Of a stretch of 64,000 nt of DNA, positions 15,201 through 22,830 are shown one piece after another. Positions within the stretch are counted from its first letter, which is position 1. Each line of letters begins with the position of its first letter. The DNA is from Antribacter gilvus (GTDB lineage: Bacteria > Actinomycetota > Actinomycetes > Actinomycetales > Cellulomonadaceae). The DNA lies in contig NZ_QXTH01000005.1 of NCBI RefSeq assembly GCF_003946865.1, positions 124,001 through 188,000 of the forward strand. Reading direction: 5' to 3'. The notes under the pieces were generated by a model that saw only the letters and a list, made by a program, of their open reading frames with translations, had not been told where the DNA came from and searched no databases. The position numbers were made by a program, and so were the translations under genes.

Positions 15201-17492
15201 ATGCACCCCCTGACCACCAGCGCCTTCGACCTGCCCCACCACCTGACCGCCAAGGCCCATCCGGCGCTCATCGCGCGCGACGAGCAGCACTTCGCGGACG
15301 TCGCAGGGACCCTGGAGGAGTCGATCGCCGACCTGACCGACCGGCTCGACGCCGCCCGCACGGCGCCGGCCGGCAGCGGGCAGGCGGCGTTCGACCGGGA
15401 CCAGGAGGTCCACCGCCTCACCGCCCGCCTGCGCACCCTGCGCCGGTTCGGCCTGGACCTGTGCCTCGGGCGCATGGTCGGTGCGGACGGGTCGGACCCG
15501 GTGTACGTGGGGCGGCTCGGGCTCACCGACGCCGGGGGCCGGCGTCTGCTCGTCGACTGGCGCTCCCCCGCCGCCGAGCCGTTCTTCGGCGCCACCCACG
15601 CCCACCCCCTGGGCCTGGCGAGCCGCCGCCGCTACCGCTGGACCGACGGCCGCATCAGCGACTACTGGGACGAGGTCTTCACCCCCGACGGCCTGGAGGG
15701 CAACGCCGCGCTCGACGACCAGTCGGCCTTCCTCGCCACCCTCGGCGGCGAACGGTCCGACCGGATGCGCGACGTGCTCGGCACCATCCAGGCGGACCAG
15801 GACGCCATCATCCGCGCGGGTTCCCAGGGCGCCCTCGTGGTCGACGGCGGCCCCGGCACCGGCAAGACCGTCGTCGCCCTGCACCGCACCGCCTACCTGC
15901 TCTACTCCGACCCGCGGCTGGGGCACCGGCGTGGGGGCGTGCTGTTCGTCGGGCCGCACCAGCCCTACCTGGCGTACGTCGCCGACGTGCTGCCCAGCCT
16001 CGGCGAGGAGGGCGTGCAGACCTGCACGCTGCGGGACCTGGTGCCGGAGGGCGCCTCGGCCCGGGTGGAGCCCGACCCCGAGGTGGCGCGGCTCAAGGCC
16101 GACGCGCGCCTGGTCGCCGCGATCGAGCCCGCCGTGCGCCTGTACGAGAAGCCGCCCACGCAGGGCCTGGAGGTCGAGACCCCCTGGGGCGACGCCTGGC
16201 TCAGCGGCGCCGACTGGGCCGAGGCGTTCGACGCCGTCGAGCCCGGCACCCCGCACAACGACGCCCGCGACCAGGTGTGGGAGGCGCTCCTGACGATCCT
16301 CGTCGACAAGGTCCGGGAGGCGGACGACCTGGACGCGGGGGCTGACGACTCGGATCCCGACTTTGGGGGCGAGCTCGGTGGGTCCGACGGGTCCGACGAT
16401 GAGTTCGACGCCTACGGGCTCGGCGGCGGCGAGGTCCCGACCGCGCCGCTCCGCAAGGCGCTCGCGGCACACCGGGAGCTGACCCAGGCGTTCGGCCGGG
16501 CGTGGCCCCTGCTCGAGGCGACCGATCTCGTGGGCGACCTCTGGGAGGTGCCCGCCTACCTGCGTCTGTGCGCGCCGTGGCTGACGCCGGAGGAGGTCGC
16601 CGGGCTGCAGCGCGCGGAGCCACGGGCGTGGACGGTGTCCGACCTGCCGCTCCTCGACGCCGCACGGCAGCGGCTCGGTGACCCGGAGGCGTCGCGACGC
16701 CGTCGGCGGCAGGAGGCCGCGGTGGCGGCGGAGCGGGCACGGATGGCCGACGTCGTGGACCACCTCATCGCCACCGACGACTCCGACATGGGCGTGATGC
16801 AGATGCTGCGCGGCCAGGACCTGCGCGGTGCGCTGGTCGACGGCGCCGCCGTGCCGGACGTGGCCGGCCCCGACACGCTCGCGGGCCCGTTCGCGCACAT
16901 CGTGGTGGACGAGGCCCAGGAGCTGACCGACGCCGAGTGGCAGATGCTGCTGCTCCGCTGTCCCTCGCGGAGCCTGACGATCGTCGGCGACCGGGCGCAG
17001 GCCCGGCACGGGTTCGCGGAGTCGTGGGAGGAGCGGCTCGCGCGGGTGGGGCTCGGCCGGGTGGAGGTCGCGTCCCTGACGATCAGCTACCGCACGCCCG
17101 AGGAGGTCATGGCGGAGGCCGAGCAGGTCATCCGGGCGGCGCTGCCGGACGCCAACGTGCCGACGTCGGTGCGCCGCGGCGGCGTGCCGGTGGTGCACGG
17201 GGCTGTCGGGTCGCTCGGGCCGGTGCTCGACGCGTGGCTGGCGGAGCACGCGGAGGGGACGGCGTGCGTGATCACGGCTGGTGCCGCCGGTGCCGCCGGG
17301 GCGGTTGCGCGGGTGCTCGCCGCCCGGCCGCGGGTCCGGTCGCTGGCGCCGGAGCTGTCGAAAGGGCTTGAGTTCGACCTGGTGGTGCTGGTGGACCCGG
17401 AGACGTTCGGGACGGGGATCGAGGGCGCGGTGGACCGCTACGTGGCGATGACGCGGGCGACGCAGGAGCTGGTGATCCTCACGAGCGCGTGA
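15201..17492 (+). CDS. helR: HelR-type RNA polymerase recycling motor (HelD family)
   Basis: A 763-residue UvrD-like ATPase of the HelD family. The N-terminal coiled coil (residues 20-85) inserts into RNA polymerase in characterised homologues. The 1A domain has Walker A GGPGTGKTVVALHRTAYLL near residue 215, and later IVVDEAQELTDAEWQ (Walker B), TIVGDRAQ, TISYRTPEEVM and KGLEFDLVVLVDPE follow in the standard order. HelR displaces rifamycins from RNA polymerase and gives tolerance; the RAE-like element just upstream supports this subtype. An acidic low-complexity stretch (about residues 375-415) lies mid-protein. ATG 15201 follows GGGAA. Confidence 0.87.
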   Translation: MHPLTTSAFDLPHHLTAKAHPALIARDEQHFADVAGTLEESIADLTDRLDAARTAPAGSGQAAFDRDQEVHRLTARLRTLRRFGLDLCLGRMVGADGSDPVYVGRLGLTDAGGRRLLVDWRSPAAEPFFGATHAHPLGLASRRRYRWTDGRISDYWDEVFTPDGLEGNAALDDQSAFLATLGGERSDRMRDVLGTIQADQDAIIRAGSQGALVVDGGPGTGKTVVALHRTAYLLYSDPRLGHRRGGVLFVGPHQPYLAYVADVLPSLGEEGVQTCTLRDLVPEGASARVEPDPEVARLKADARLVAAIEPAVRLYEKPPTQGLEVETPWGDAWLSGADWAEAFDAVEPGTPHNDARDQVWEALLTILVDKVREADDLDAGADDSDPDFGGELGGSDGSDDEFDAYGLGGGEVPTAPLRKALAAHRELTQAFGRAWPLLEATDLVGDLWEVPAYLRLCAPWLTPEEVAGLQRAEPRAWTVSDLPLLDAARQRLGDPEASRRRRRQEAAVAAERARMADVVDHLIATDDSDMGVMQMLRGQDLRGALVDGAAVPDVAGPDTLAGPFAHIVVDEAQELTDAEWQMLLLRCPSRSLTIVGDRAQARHGFAESWEERLARVGLGRVEVASLTISYRTPEEVMAEAEQVIRAALPDANVPTSVRRGGVPVVHGAVGSLGPVLDAWLAEHAEGTACVITAGAAGAAGAVARVLAARPRVRSLAPELSKGLEFDLVVLVDPETFGTGIEGAVDRYVAMTRATQELVILTSA

Positions 17493-17534
17493 TCGGTGAG
17501 CGCTGGTTCGCTGGAGCGCCGCGCTGGTCGGTTG

Positions 17535-18107
17535 TCAGGCGGCGAGCGCGTGACCGATGGCCCGCACCAGGCCGGTCGTGTTGATCGCGCCCTTGCGGTA
17601 GCGCTCGACGGCGGCGGTGAGGGCCTCGCTGATGTCGCGCGGCGTGCGGTTCGAGCGGGCCGCGGCAGACCAGATCTCCCGGTCGAAGACGTGCACCCGT
17701 CGCGCGGGCCCGCGGTACAGGCGGCCGGCCAGCGCGGGCTGGGCACCGGTCTGCGGAGCACCGCCCGGGCCGACGACGATCACGGGGCCGGTGAAGTTCG
17801 CCTCCGCCTGGCTGCGGCGCGCGGCGACCACCGCCTCCTCCGCGGCCCGCAGCGCGGCGAGCCGGGAGGCCCGGTACCGCGCGCCCGGGTTCCACCGGTG
17901 GGCAGGGTCCGGCGGGGCGAGGTCGACCTGACGCAGGACGCCGACCGGCTCCCGGCGGGGAGTGCGCGACTGCTCGGCCTCCGGCTCCTCGGCCGGGGGC
18001 GGCGGGACGGGCGGGTGGGCCGCGTCGGGCAGGGTGGCCTTCAGCGTCGCGATGATCCGGTCGACCTCGCCGGTGCTGGTGCGCTTGGCGTCGTCGTTCT
18101 CGGCCAT
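17535..18107 (-). CDS. Hypothetical protein, proline-rich N-terminal half
   Basis: A 190-residue protein from ATG 18107, which follows GGGGAG at good spacing. Residues 30-60 are Pro/Glu-rich and probably disordered. Residues 75-110 are a basic Ala/Arg helix (YRASRLAALRAAEEAVVAAR), and the C-terminus (TPRDISEALTAAVERYRKGA) is helical. No known domain or membrane segment. It is convergent with helR (42 bp). Confidence 0.6.
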   Translation of the reverse strand: MAENDDAKRTSTGEVDRIIATLKATLPDAAHPPVPPPPAEEPEAEQSRTPRREPVGVLRQVDLAPPDPAHRWNPGARYRASRLAALRAAEEAVVAARRSQAEANFTGPVIVVGPGGAPQTGAQPALAGRLYRGPARRVHVFDREIWSAAARSNRTPRDISEALTAAVERYRKGAINTTGLVRAIGHALAA

Positions 18108-18227
18108 CGTGACCACTCCCCTCGTCGTGCGTGAGCGCGACGGTGACCAGTGACGCCGTCGTGCCCGTATCGTCCCTCATCACGCGACGGCACGGCAAGC
18201 CCGGGACAACTCCAGGTCAAGGCCGGC

Positions 18228-18271
18228 CACGGACACGGTCGCCGACCAGCACGGACACGGTCGCCGACCAG
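18228..18271 (+). repeat. Perfect 22-bp tandem duplication
   Basis: 18228-18249 and 18250-18271 are identical (starting CACGGACACGG, ending CGACCAG). The second copy runs directly into the left arm of the long hairpin at 18266, so the duplication duplicates the hairpin's edge. Confidence 0.9.
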
Positions 18272-18318
18272 GCAGTTGTTCCCCGTCCCGAGCGGGGACG
18301 GGGAACGACTACCTGGTC
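18266..18318. terminator. 24-bp long hairpin, family with 47041-47099
   Basis: Arms 18266-18289 and 18295-18318 pair over 24 bp with one mismatch and one wobble. It lies 22 bp after the stop of the FMN reductase gene on the minus strand, so it probably terminates that operon. The arm sequence (GACCAGG..., TGTTCCCCGTC) is closely related to the hairpin at 47041. Confidence 0.75.
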
Positions 18319-18340
18319 GCCGTGGACGCCGACGAGCCGG

Positions 18341-18982
18341 TCAGCTGTTGCCCAGCAGGTCCAGGAAGCTCGGCGCGTTCGCGAACGGGTCCGCCGGGCC
18401 CTCGTTCTCCCGGGCCGACGCCCGCGCCGCCAGCGCCTTGCCCGCGCGCTCGATGCGCTGGGGCAGGGGGTTGACGTCGTCGTGCTTGTTCTCGGCGGGC
18501 GTGCCGCCGGAGGTGGCCCAGTCGTCGGTGGCGGCGAATACGGACGTGGGGATCACGTCGGCCCGGAGGTAGGTGAGCAGGGGCCGCACCGAGTAGTCCA
18601 GGGCGAGCGAGTGACGGGAGGTGCCGCCGGTCGCGCCGAGCAGGACGGGCATGCCCGTGAGCGAGTCCTTGTCGAGGATGTCGATGAAGGACTTGAACAG
18701 CCCGGAGTACGTGGTGGTGAACAGCGGCGTCACGAGGATGAGCCCGTCGGCCTTGGTCAGGATGTCGATCGCCCGGGCCAGCTCGCCGGTGGAGAACCCG
18801 GTGAGCATGGTGTCGACGATCGCGTGCGCGTGGTCGCGCAGCTCGATGGTCTCGACGTCGACGGTGTGGCCGAGCGCCTCCAGCTCGCGTGCGGTCGCCC
18901 CGGCGAGCCGGTCGGCCAGCAGGCGGGACGACGACGGTTGCGACAGCCCTGCCGAGACGACGACGATCGTGCGTTCGCTCAT
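18341..18982 (-). CDS. NADPH-dependent FMN reductase, CE1759-like partner of an LLM oxidoreductase
   Basis: A 213-residue flavodoxin-fold reductase. It begins TIVVVSAGLSQPSSSRLLADRL (FMN phosphate loop) and has the LILVTPLFTTTYSGLFKSFIDIL and VLLGATGGTSRHSLALDYSVRPLL segments of the LLM-partnered FMN reductase family first named from Corynebacterium efficiens CE1759. It supplies reduced flavin to the oxidoreductase encoded 36 bp upstream in the same operon. Cytoplasmic. Confidence 0.88.
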   Translation of the reverse strand: MSERTIVVVSAGLSQPSSSRLLADRLAGATARELEALGHTVDVETIELRDHAHAIVDTMLTGFSTGELARAIDILTKADGLILVTPLFTTTYSGLFKSFIDILDKDSLTGMPVLLGATGGTSRHSLALDYSVRPLLTYLRADVIPTSVFAATDDWATSGGTPAENKHDDVNPLPQRIERAGKALAARASARENEGPADPFANAPSFLDLLGNS

Positions 18983-19018
18983 GGTGCGGGATCCTCCCTG
19001 GAAGTCTGGGTCGGCTGC

Positions 19019-20215
19019 TCAGAGGCCGAAGGCCGTGCCGGTGCGGGACTGCTGCGACTCGGCCGAGCCCTCCTCGGCGCGACGCCCGGTCCACCGGTCC
19101 TCGGTGCCACCGACGTGCCCCGCACCGGCCGCCCCTGCCGCCTGGGCGCGAGCGACGCGCTCGGCGTGGGTGGGCGGGTTGGCCGGCACGTCCTCGGGGC
19201 GCTTGGCCTCGACGATCTTGCGCAGCTCGGGCACGACCTCCCCGGCCAGCAGGTCGATCTGCTCGAGCACCGTCTTGAGCGGCAGGCCCGCGTGGTCCAT
19301 GAGGAAGAGCTGGCGCTGGTAGTAGCCCACCTCGTCCACGAAGGTGCCGTAGCGGTCGATGACCTGCTGCGGCGAGCCGACGGTGAGCGGCGTCTCGCGC
19401 GTGAAGTCCTCCATCGACGGCCCGTGGCCGTACACCGGGGCGTTGTCGAAGTAGGGCCGGAACTCGTCCCACGCCGCCTGCGAGCTCTTGCGCATGAAGA
19501 CCTGGCCGCCGAGACCGACGATCGCCTGGTCCGCGCGGCCGTGGCCGTAGTGCTCGAACCGCCCGCGGTAGAACTCCACCATCTGCTTGGTGTGGCTCAT
19601 CGGCCAGAAGATGTTGTTGTGCAGGAAGCCGTCACCGTAGTACGCGGCCTGCTCGGCGATCTCGGGGCTGCGGATCGAGCCGTGCCACACGAACGGGGGA
19701 ACGCCGTCGAGCGGGCGCGGGGTCGAGGTGAAGCCCTGCAGCGGCGTGCGGAACTTGCCCTCCCAGTCCACGACGTCCTCGGTCCAGAGGCGGCGCAGCA
19801 GCGCGTAGTTCTCGATGGCCAGCGGGATGCCCTGACGGATGTCCTGCCCGAACCACGGGTACACCGGGCCGGTGTTGCCGCGGCCCATCATCAGGTCCAT
19901 GCGACCGTCGCTGATGACCTGGAGCATCGCGTACTCCTCGGCCAGGCGCACCGGGTCGTTCGTGGTGATGAGCGTCGTGGCCGTCGACAGCGTGATGTTC
20001 TTGGTGACACCCGCGAGGTAGCCCAGCATCGTCGTCGGCGAGGACGCGACGAACGGCGGGTTGTGGTGCTCCCCCGTCGCGAACACGTCGAGGCCGGCCT
20101 CGTCGGCATGCTTGGCGATGGCCAGGATGCTGCGGACCCGCTCGGTGTCGTCCGGGGTGTGGCCCGTGGTGGGGTCGGTCGTGACGTCGCTGACGGTGAA
20201 GATACCGAACTGCAT
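19019..20215 (-). CDS. LLM-class flavin-dependent oxidoreductase, CE1758-like
   Basis: A 398-residue luciferase-fold monooxygenase. It opens MQFGIFTVSDVTTDPTTG and has the FATGEHHNPPFVASSPTTML and GRMDLMMGRGNTGPVYPWFG motifs of the CE1758 family, which pairs with CE1759-type FMN reductases as here. The second of two adjacent ATGs (20215) is chosen because CAGGAG then sits 6 nt away. The C-terminal 50 residues form a charged tail. Substrate unknown. Confidence 0.88.
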   Translation of the reverse strand: MQFGIFTVSDVTTDPTTGHTPDDTERVRSILAIAKHADEAGLDVFATGEHHNPPFVASSPTTMLGYLAGVTKNITLSTATTLITTNDPVRLAEEYAMLQVISDGRMDLMMGRGNTGPVYPWFGQDIRQGIPLAIENYALLRRLWTEDVVDWEGKFRTPLQGFTSTPRPLDGVPPFVWHGSIRSPEIAEQAAYYGDGFLHNNIFWPMSHTKQMVEFYRGRFEHYGHGRADQAIVGLGGQVFMRKSSQAAWDEFRPYFDNAPVYGHGPSMEDFTRETPLTVGSPQQVIDRYGTFVDEVGYYQRQLFLMDHAGLPLKTVLEQIDLLAGEVVPELRKIVEAKRPEDVPANPPTHAERVARAQAAGAAGAGHVGGTEDRWTGRRAEEGSAESQQSRTGTAFGL

Positions 20216-20276
20216 CATGAGCTCCTGCGGCTGGTGCCTGGCGGCCGGTCGGCCGCCCCTCTTGGTTCATGCTTTT

Positions 20277-20288
20277 GCATGTACATGC
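20277..20288. promoter_or_regulatory. Perfect palindrome upstream of the LLM operon
   Basis: GCATGTACATGC, 62 bp upstream of the oxidoreductase start and embedded in a locally AT-rich stretch (TTCATGCTTTTGCATG). A likely regulator site for the oxidoreductase/FMN reductase operon. Confidence 0.5.
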
Positions 20289-20584
20289 GCCTCAACCCAC
20301 CGGTGTCCCGAGTTGTTCCCGGGGCCGGCCCCCGTCTCAGATCCGAGCGTTTCGTAGGCGAATCGCGTGAGATCGGGCACAATGAGTCCGCTTTGCCTGA
20401 GTTCGCGTTGGCCGTGCGCGGGCGTGGCGCGTAGCCTGGTCAGGCGCTCGCGGACGGGAAGAAGTCCCGCCGCAGGACCGCCCGACACAGCACCAGCCTC
20501 CCACGAAAGCGGGAGCCGGAGCCGTTACGGGCCACACCCAGCACCGACCCAACGAATCGTCACAGGTTGCCGGAGCAATCAACC

Positions 20585-20611
20585 GGAACATTTGACGAGG
20601 GTCACGGCGTT
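20585..20611 (+). promoter_or_regulatory. SigR/SigH-type promoter of rbpA
   Basis: GGAAC (20585-20589), exactly 18 bp, then CGTT (20608-20611). This matches the disulfide-stress sigma factor consensus (GGAAT/C-N18-GTT). rbpA is a known SigR target in Streptomyces. Confidence 0.7.
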
Positions 20612-20649
20612 GGCACTACGGACCTTTCCCCGAGACCCTGGAGGACGAC

Positions 20650-20994
20650 ATGGCTGACCGCTCCCTGCGAGGTATGAGCATCGGTGCCAAGAGCATGGAG
20701 TCCGACGAGGGCGTGGACTTCGCCCCGCGGTTCCAGGCGTACTACGACTGCCCCAACGGGCACACCATCATCCTGCCGTTCTCGACCGACGCCGAGGTGC
20801 CTGCTGTCTGGGAGTGCCGTTGCGGCGAGGAGGCGCTCCTGCGTGACGGAGAGCGTCCCGAGCCCAAGGCCACCAAGCCCGCTCGTACCCACTGGGACAT
20901 GCTGCTGGAGCGTCGCACGGTGAAGGAGCTCGAGGAGCTGCTCGACGAGCGCCTGGAGCTGCTCCGCGCGGGCAAGCTGCGCCGCAGCGCCTGA
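20650..20994 (+). CDS. rbpA: RNA polymerase-binding protein RbpA
   Basis: A 114-residue transcription activator specific to actinobacteria. It binds RNA polymerase and the principal sigma factor and stabilises the open complex; it is linked to rifampicin tolerance. Visible are the N-terminal tail (ADRSLRGMSIGAKSMESDEG), the zinc-ribbon-like core with YDCPNGH and WECRCGEE cysteines, and the sigma-interaction helices (THWDMLLERRTVKELEELL). The RBS GGAGGA precedes the ATG. With helR about 3 kb away, two RNA-polymerase-protecting factors share the neighbourhood. Confidence 0.96.
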   Translation: MADRSLRGMSIGAKSMESDEGVDFAPRFQAYYDCPNGHTIILPFSTDAEVPAVWECRCGEEALLRDGERPEPKATKPARTHWDMLLERRTVKELEELLDERLELLRAGKLRRSA

Positions 20995-21042
20995 CTCTGC
21001 ACCGCCCGATAACGCACCGCCTGTAACTGCCCGCCCCGCATC

Positions 21043-21104
21043 GCTGTGGGTACGCGTATGGCCGCCATTCCGTGGGGAATGGCGGCCATACGTGTACCCA
21101 CAGC
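21043..21104. terminator. 29-bp hairpin between rbpA and lnt, family with 56009-56072
   Basis: Arms 21043-21071 and 21076-21104 pair over 29 bp with one mismatch and a 4-nt loop (GTGG). It sits between convergent rbpA and lnt. The outer arm GCTGTGGGTACGCG recurs in the hairpin at 56009. Confidence 0.8.
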
Positions 21105-21128
21105 AGCCGGGACCTCCTGTGGCGAGGG

Positions 21129-22784
21129 TCAGACCCTCGTCCGGGTGCGGATCCCCGTCGCGATGCCCGCGACCACCAGCAGCGCTGCCAGGCCGCCCGT
21201 GATCCAGCCGGGCCAGTAGCCCGCCACCACGGCCGGCGACAGCTCGGTGCGCAGCGGCAGGTCGGCGATCATCTGGTCCGCCGTGAAGAGCGACGTCGAC
21301 TCGAGGAGGGTCCCGTCGGCGGCGATGATGCCGCTGACGCCCACCGTCGAGATCTGCACGGTCGAGCGGCCCGTCGTGATGGCCTGCATCCGCGAGATCG
21401 CGAGCTGCTGCGTCGACTCGGCCGTAAACCCGAAGGACGCGTTGTTCGTCGGCACGATCAGCACCTCGGCGCCGCGCTGCACGGAGTCGCGCACGATCTC
21501 CTCGTACGACACCTCGAAGCAGATCACCGTGCCGAGGCGCACGTCGCGCCCCAGCCGTTCGACGGGCAGGTCGATGATGCCGGGCTCGAAGCCGGGCAGC
21601 ATGTCGGTCTGCACGCGGTCCACCTGCGCGGAGAGCATCCGCACGAACGACCGGATGGGGATGTACTCGCCGAACGGCACGGGGTGCTGCTTGGCGTAGC
21701 GCTCGGTGACGCCCTCGCCCGGCTGCCAGAGCAGCAGCACGTTGTACCGGCCGCCGGTCTCGGGCCACTCCTGCGCGCCGACGAGGATCGGCGCCTCGAC
21801 GTCCACGGCGGCGGCGTCGATGTCGCGGGCCACGTCGCGGGTGGTCTGCGGGTCCAGGTCCGACCCGTTCTCCGGCCACAGCACCACGTCGAGGTCGCCC
21901 GGGTCCACCTCGTCGAGCAGCGCGCGGGTCCCGTCGAGATGGTTGTTCAGCACCTCGGCGCGGTTCGCGAACGACCCGAGGCCCGGTTCGCCCACGTTGC
22001 CCTGCACGGCGCCCACCTGCAGCGCCTCGTCGGTGAGGTCGTCCGGGGAGGGCAGCGGCAGAGCCAGCGGGCCGACGACGAACGCGGCTCCCAGCAGCAC
22101 GGCTCCTGCGGTGGCGCCCCACCCGGCGGCGGGGACCGGCGTCCGGGACGCCTGTGCTGCACCAGCATCGTCACTCTCGGTAGACAGTGCTGACGCAGAG
22201 TGACGTGACTGGAGCAGCACCTGGATACCCGCGCCCACGAGCTGCGCCGCGAGCACGCTGACGAGCACCACGAGGATCGTCACGAGCACCGAGCCACCGA
22301 GCCAGGCCGCGCGGCCCACGGGCGCGTCCACCATGGCCCACGCCACCCGGCCCCACGGGAACCCGCCGAACGGGGTCTCCGACCGCCACTGCTCCACCGC
22401 CGCGAAGAGCACCGCGAACGCCGCCGCCCGGGCGAGCCCCGCTCCGGCGAACGTCCACGGGTCCAGGGCGCGGCGCGCCCACGTCCACAGGACGCCCAGG
22501 CCGGCGAAGAACAGCGCCTGCAGGAGGCTCAGCGCGATCCACGGGGCGGCGTCCGTCGAGACGTTGGACCACCACAGGTGCGACAGGAAGAACGACAGGC
22601 CGAAGATCAGGCCCACCAGGAAGTTCCACCACGCTCCCCGGCGCCCCAGGGCGAACCAGAGAAGGGCGACCGCGACGAACGCGGCGGGCCAGAAGGCGAC
22701 GTCGGGAAAGGCCGCCCAGAGGGCGAGCCCGCCGACCGGCGCAAGGAGAAGAGTCAGCAGCCGGGACGGCTCGCGGTGGATCAC
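21129..22784 (-). CDS. lnt: Apolipoprotein N-acyltransferase
   Basis: A 551-residue membrane enzyme that N-acylates the lipoprotein cysteine. Six or so N-terminal transmembrane helices (residues 8-240) precede a nitrilase domain. The catalytic triad is visible: E in LWPENGSDLD, K in YAKQHPVPFGEY and C in TVICFEVSYEEI. A last helix near the C-terminus anchors the domain (AVVAGYWPGWITGG onward). The GTG start at 22784 is supported by TAGGCT exactly 6 nt upstream. N-acylation of lipoproteins is known in actinobacteria. Confidence 0.93.
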   Translation of the reverse strand: MIHREPSRLLTLLLAPVGGLALWAAFPDVAFWPAAFVAVALLWFALGRRGAWWNFLVGLIFGLSFFLSHLWWSNVSTDAAPWIALSLLQALFFAGLGVLWTWARRALDPWTFAGAGLARAAAFAVLFAAVEQWRSETPFGGFPWGRVAWAMVDAPVGRAAWLGGSVLVTILVVLVSVLAAQLVGAGIQVLLQSRHSASALSTESDDAGAAQASRTPVPAAGWGATAGAVLLGAAFVVGPLALPLPSPDDLTDEALQVGAVQGNVGEPGLGSFANRAEVLNNHLDGTRALLDEVDPGDLDVVLWPENGSDLDPQTTRDVARDIDAAAVDVEAPILVGAQEWPETGGRYNVLLLWQPGEGVTERYAKQHPVPFGEYIPIRSFVRMLSAQVDRVQTDMLPGFEPGIIDLPVERLGRDVRLGTVICFEVSYEEIVRDSVQRGAEVLIVPTNNASFGFTAESTQQLAISRMQAITTGRSTVQISTVGVSGIIAADGTLLESTSLFTADQMIADLPLRTELSPAVVAGYWPGWITGGLAALLVVAGIATGIRTRTRV

Positions 22785-22790
22785 GCTGCA

Positions 22791-22796
22791 AGCCTA
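22791..22796 (-). promoter_or_regulatory. Leaderless -10 box of lnt
   Basis: TAGGCT on the minus strand, 6 nt before the GTG. Confidence 0.55.
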
Positions 22797-22830
22797 GCCA
22801 GTAAACCTGGGGCTCCCCGCCGCCCGCCCG

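Larger units (their letters stand above)
20219..20649. other. 430-bp divergent gap with rbpA and oxidoreductase promoters
   Basis: Near the oxidoreductase side lies a perfect 12-bp palindrome, GCATGTACATGC (20277-20288). On the rbpA side is a GGAAC-N18-CGTT promoter (20585-20611) overlapping TTGACG (20592-20597). The middle 250 bp show no open frame with coding character and no other clear signal. Confidence 0.6.

Noticed and set aside
18228-18271. CRISPR-like tandem repeat
   Set aside because: Only two adjacent copies with no spacer and no cas genes.
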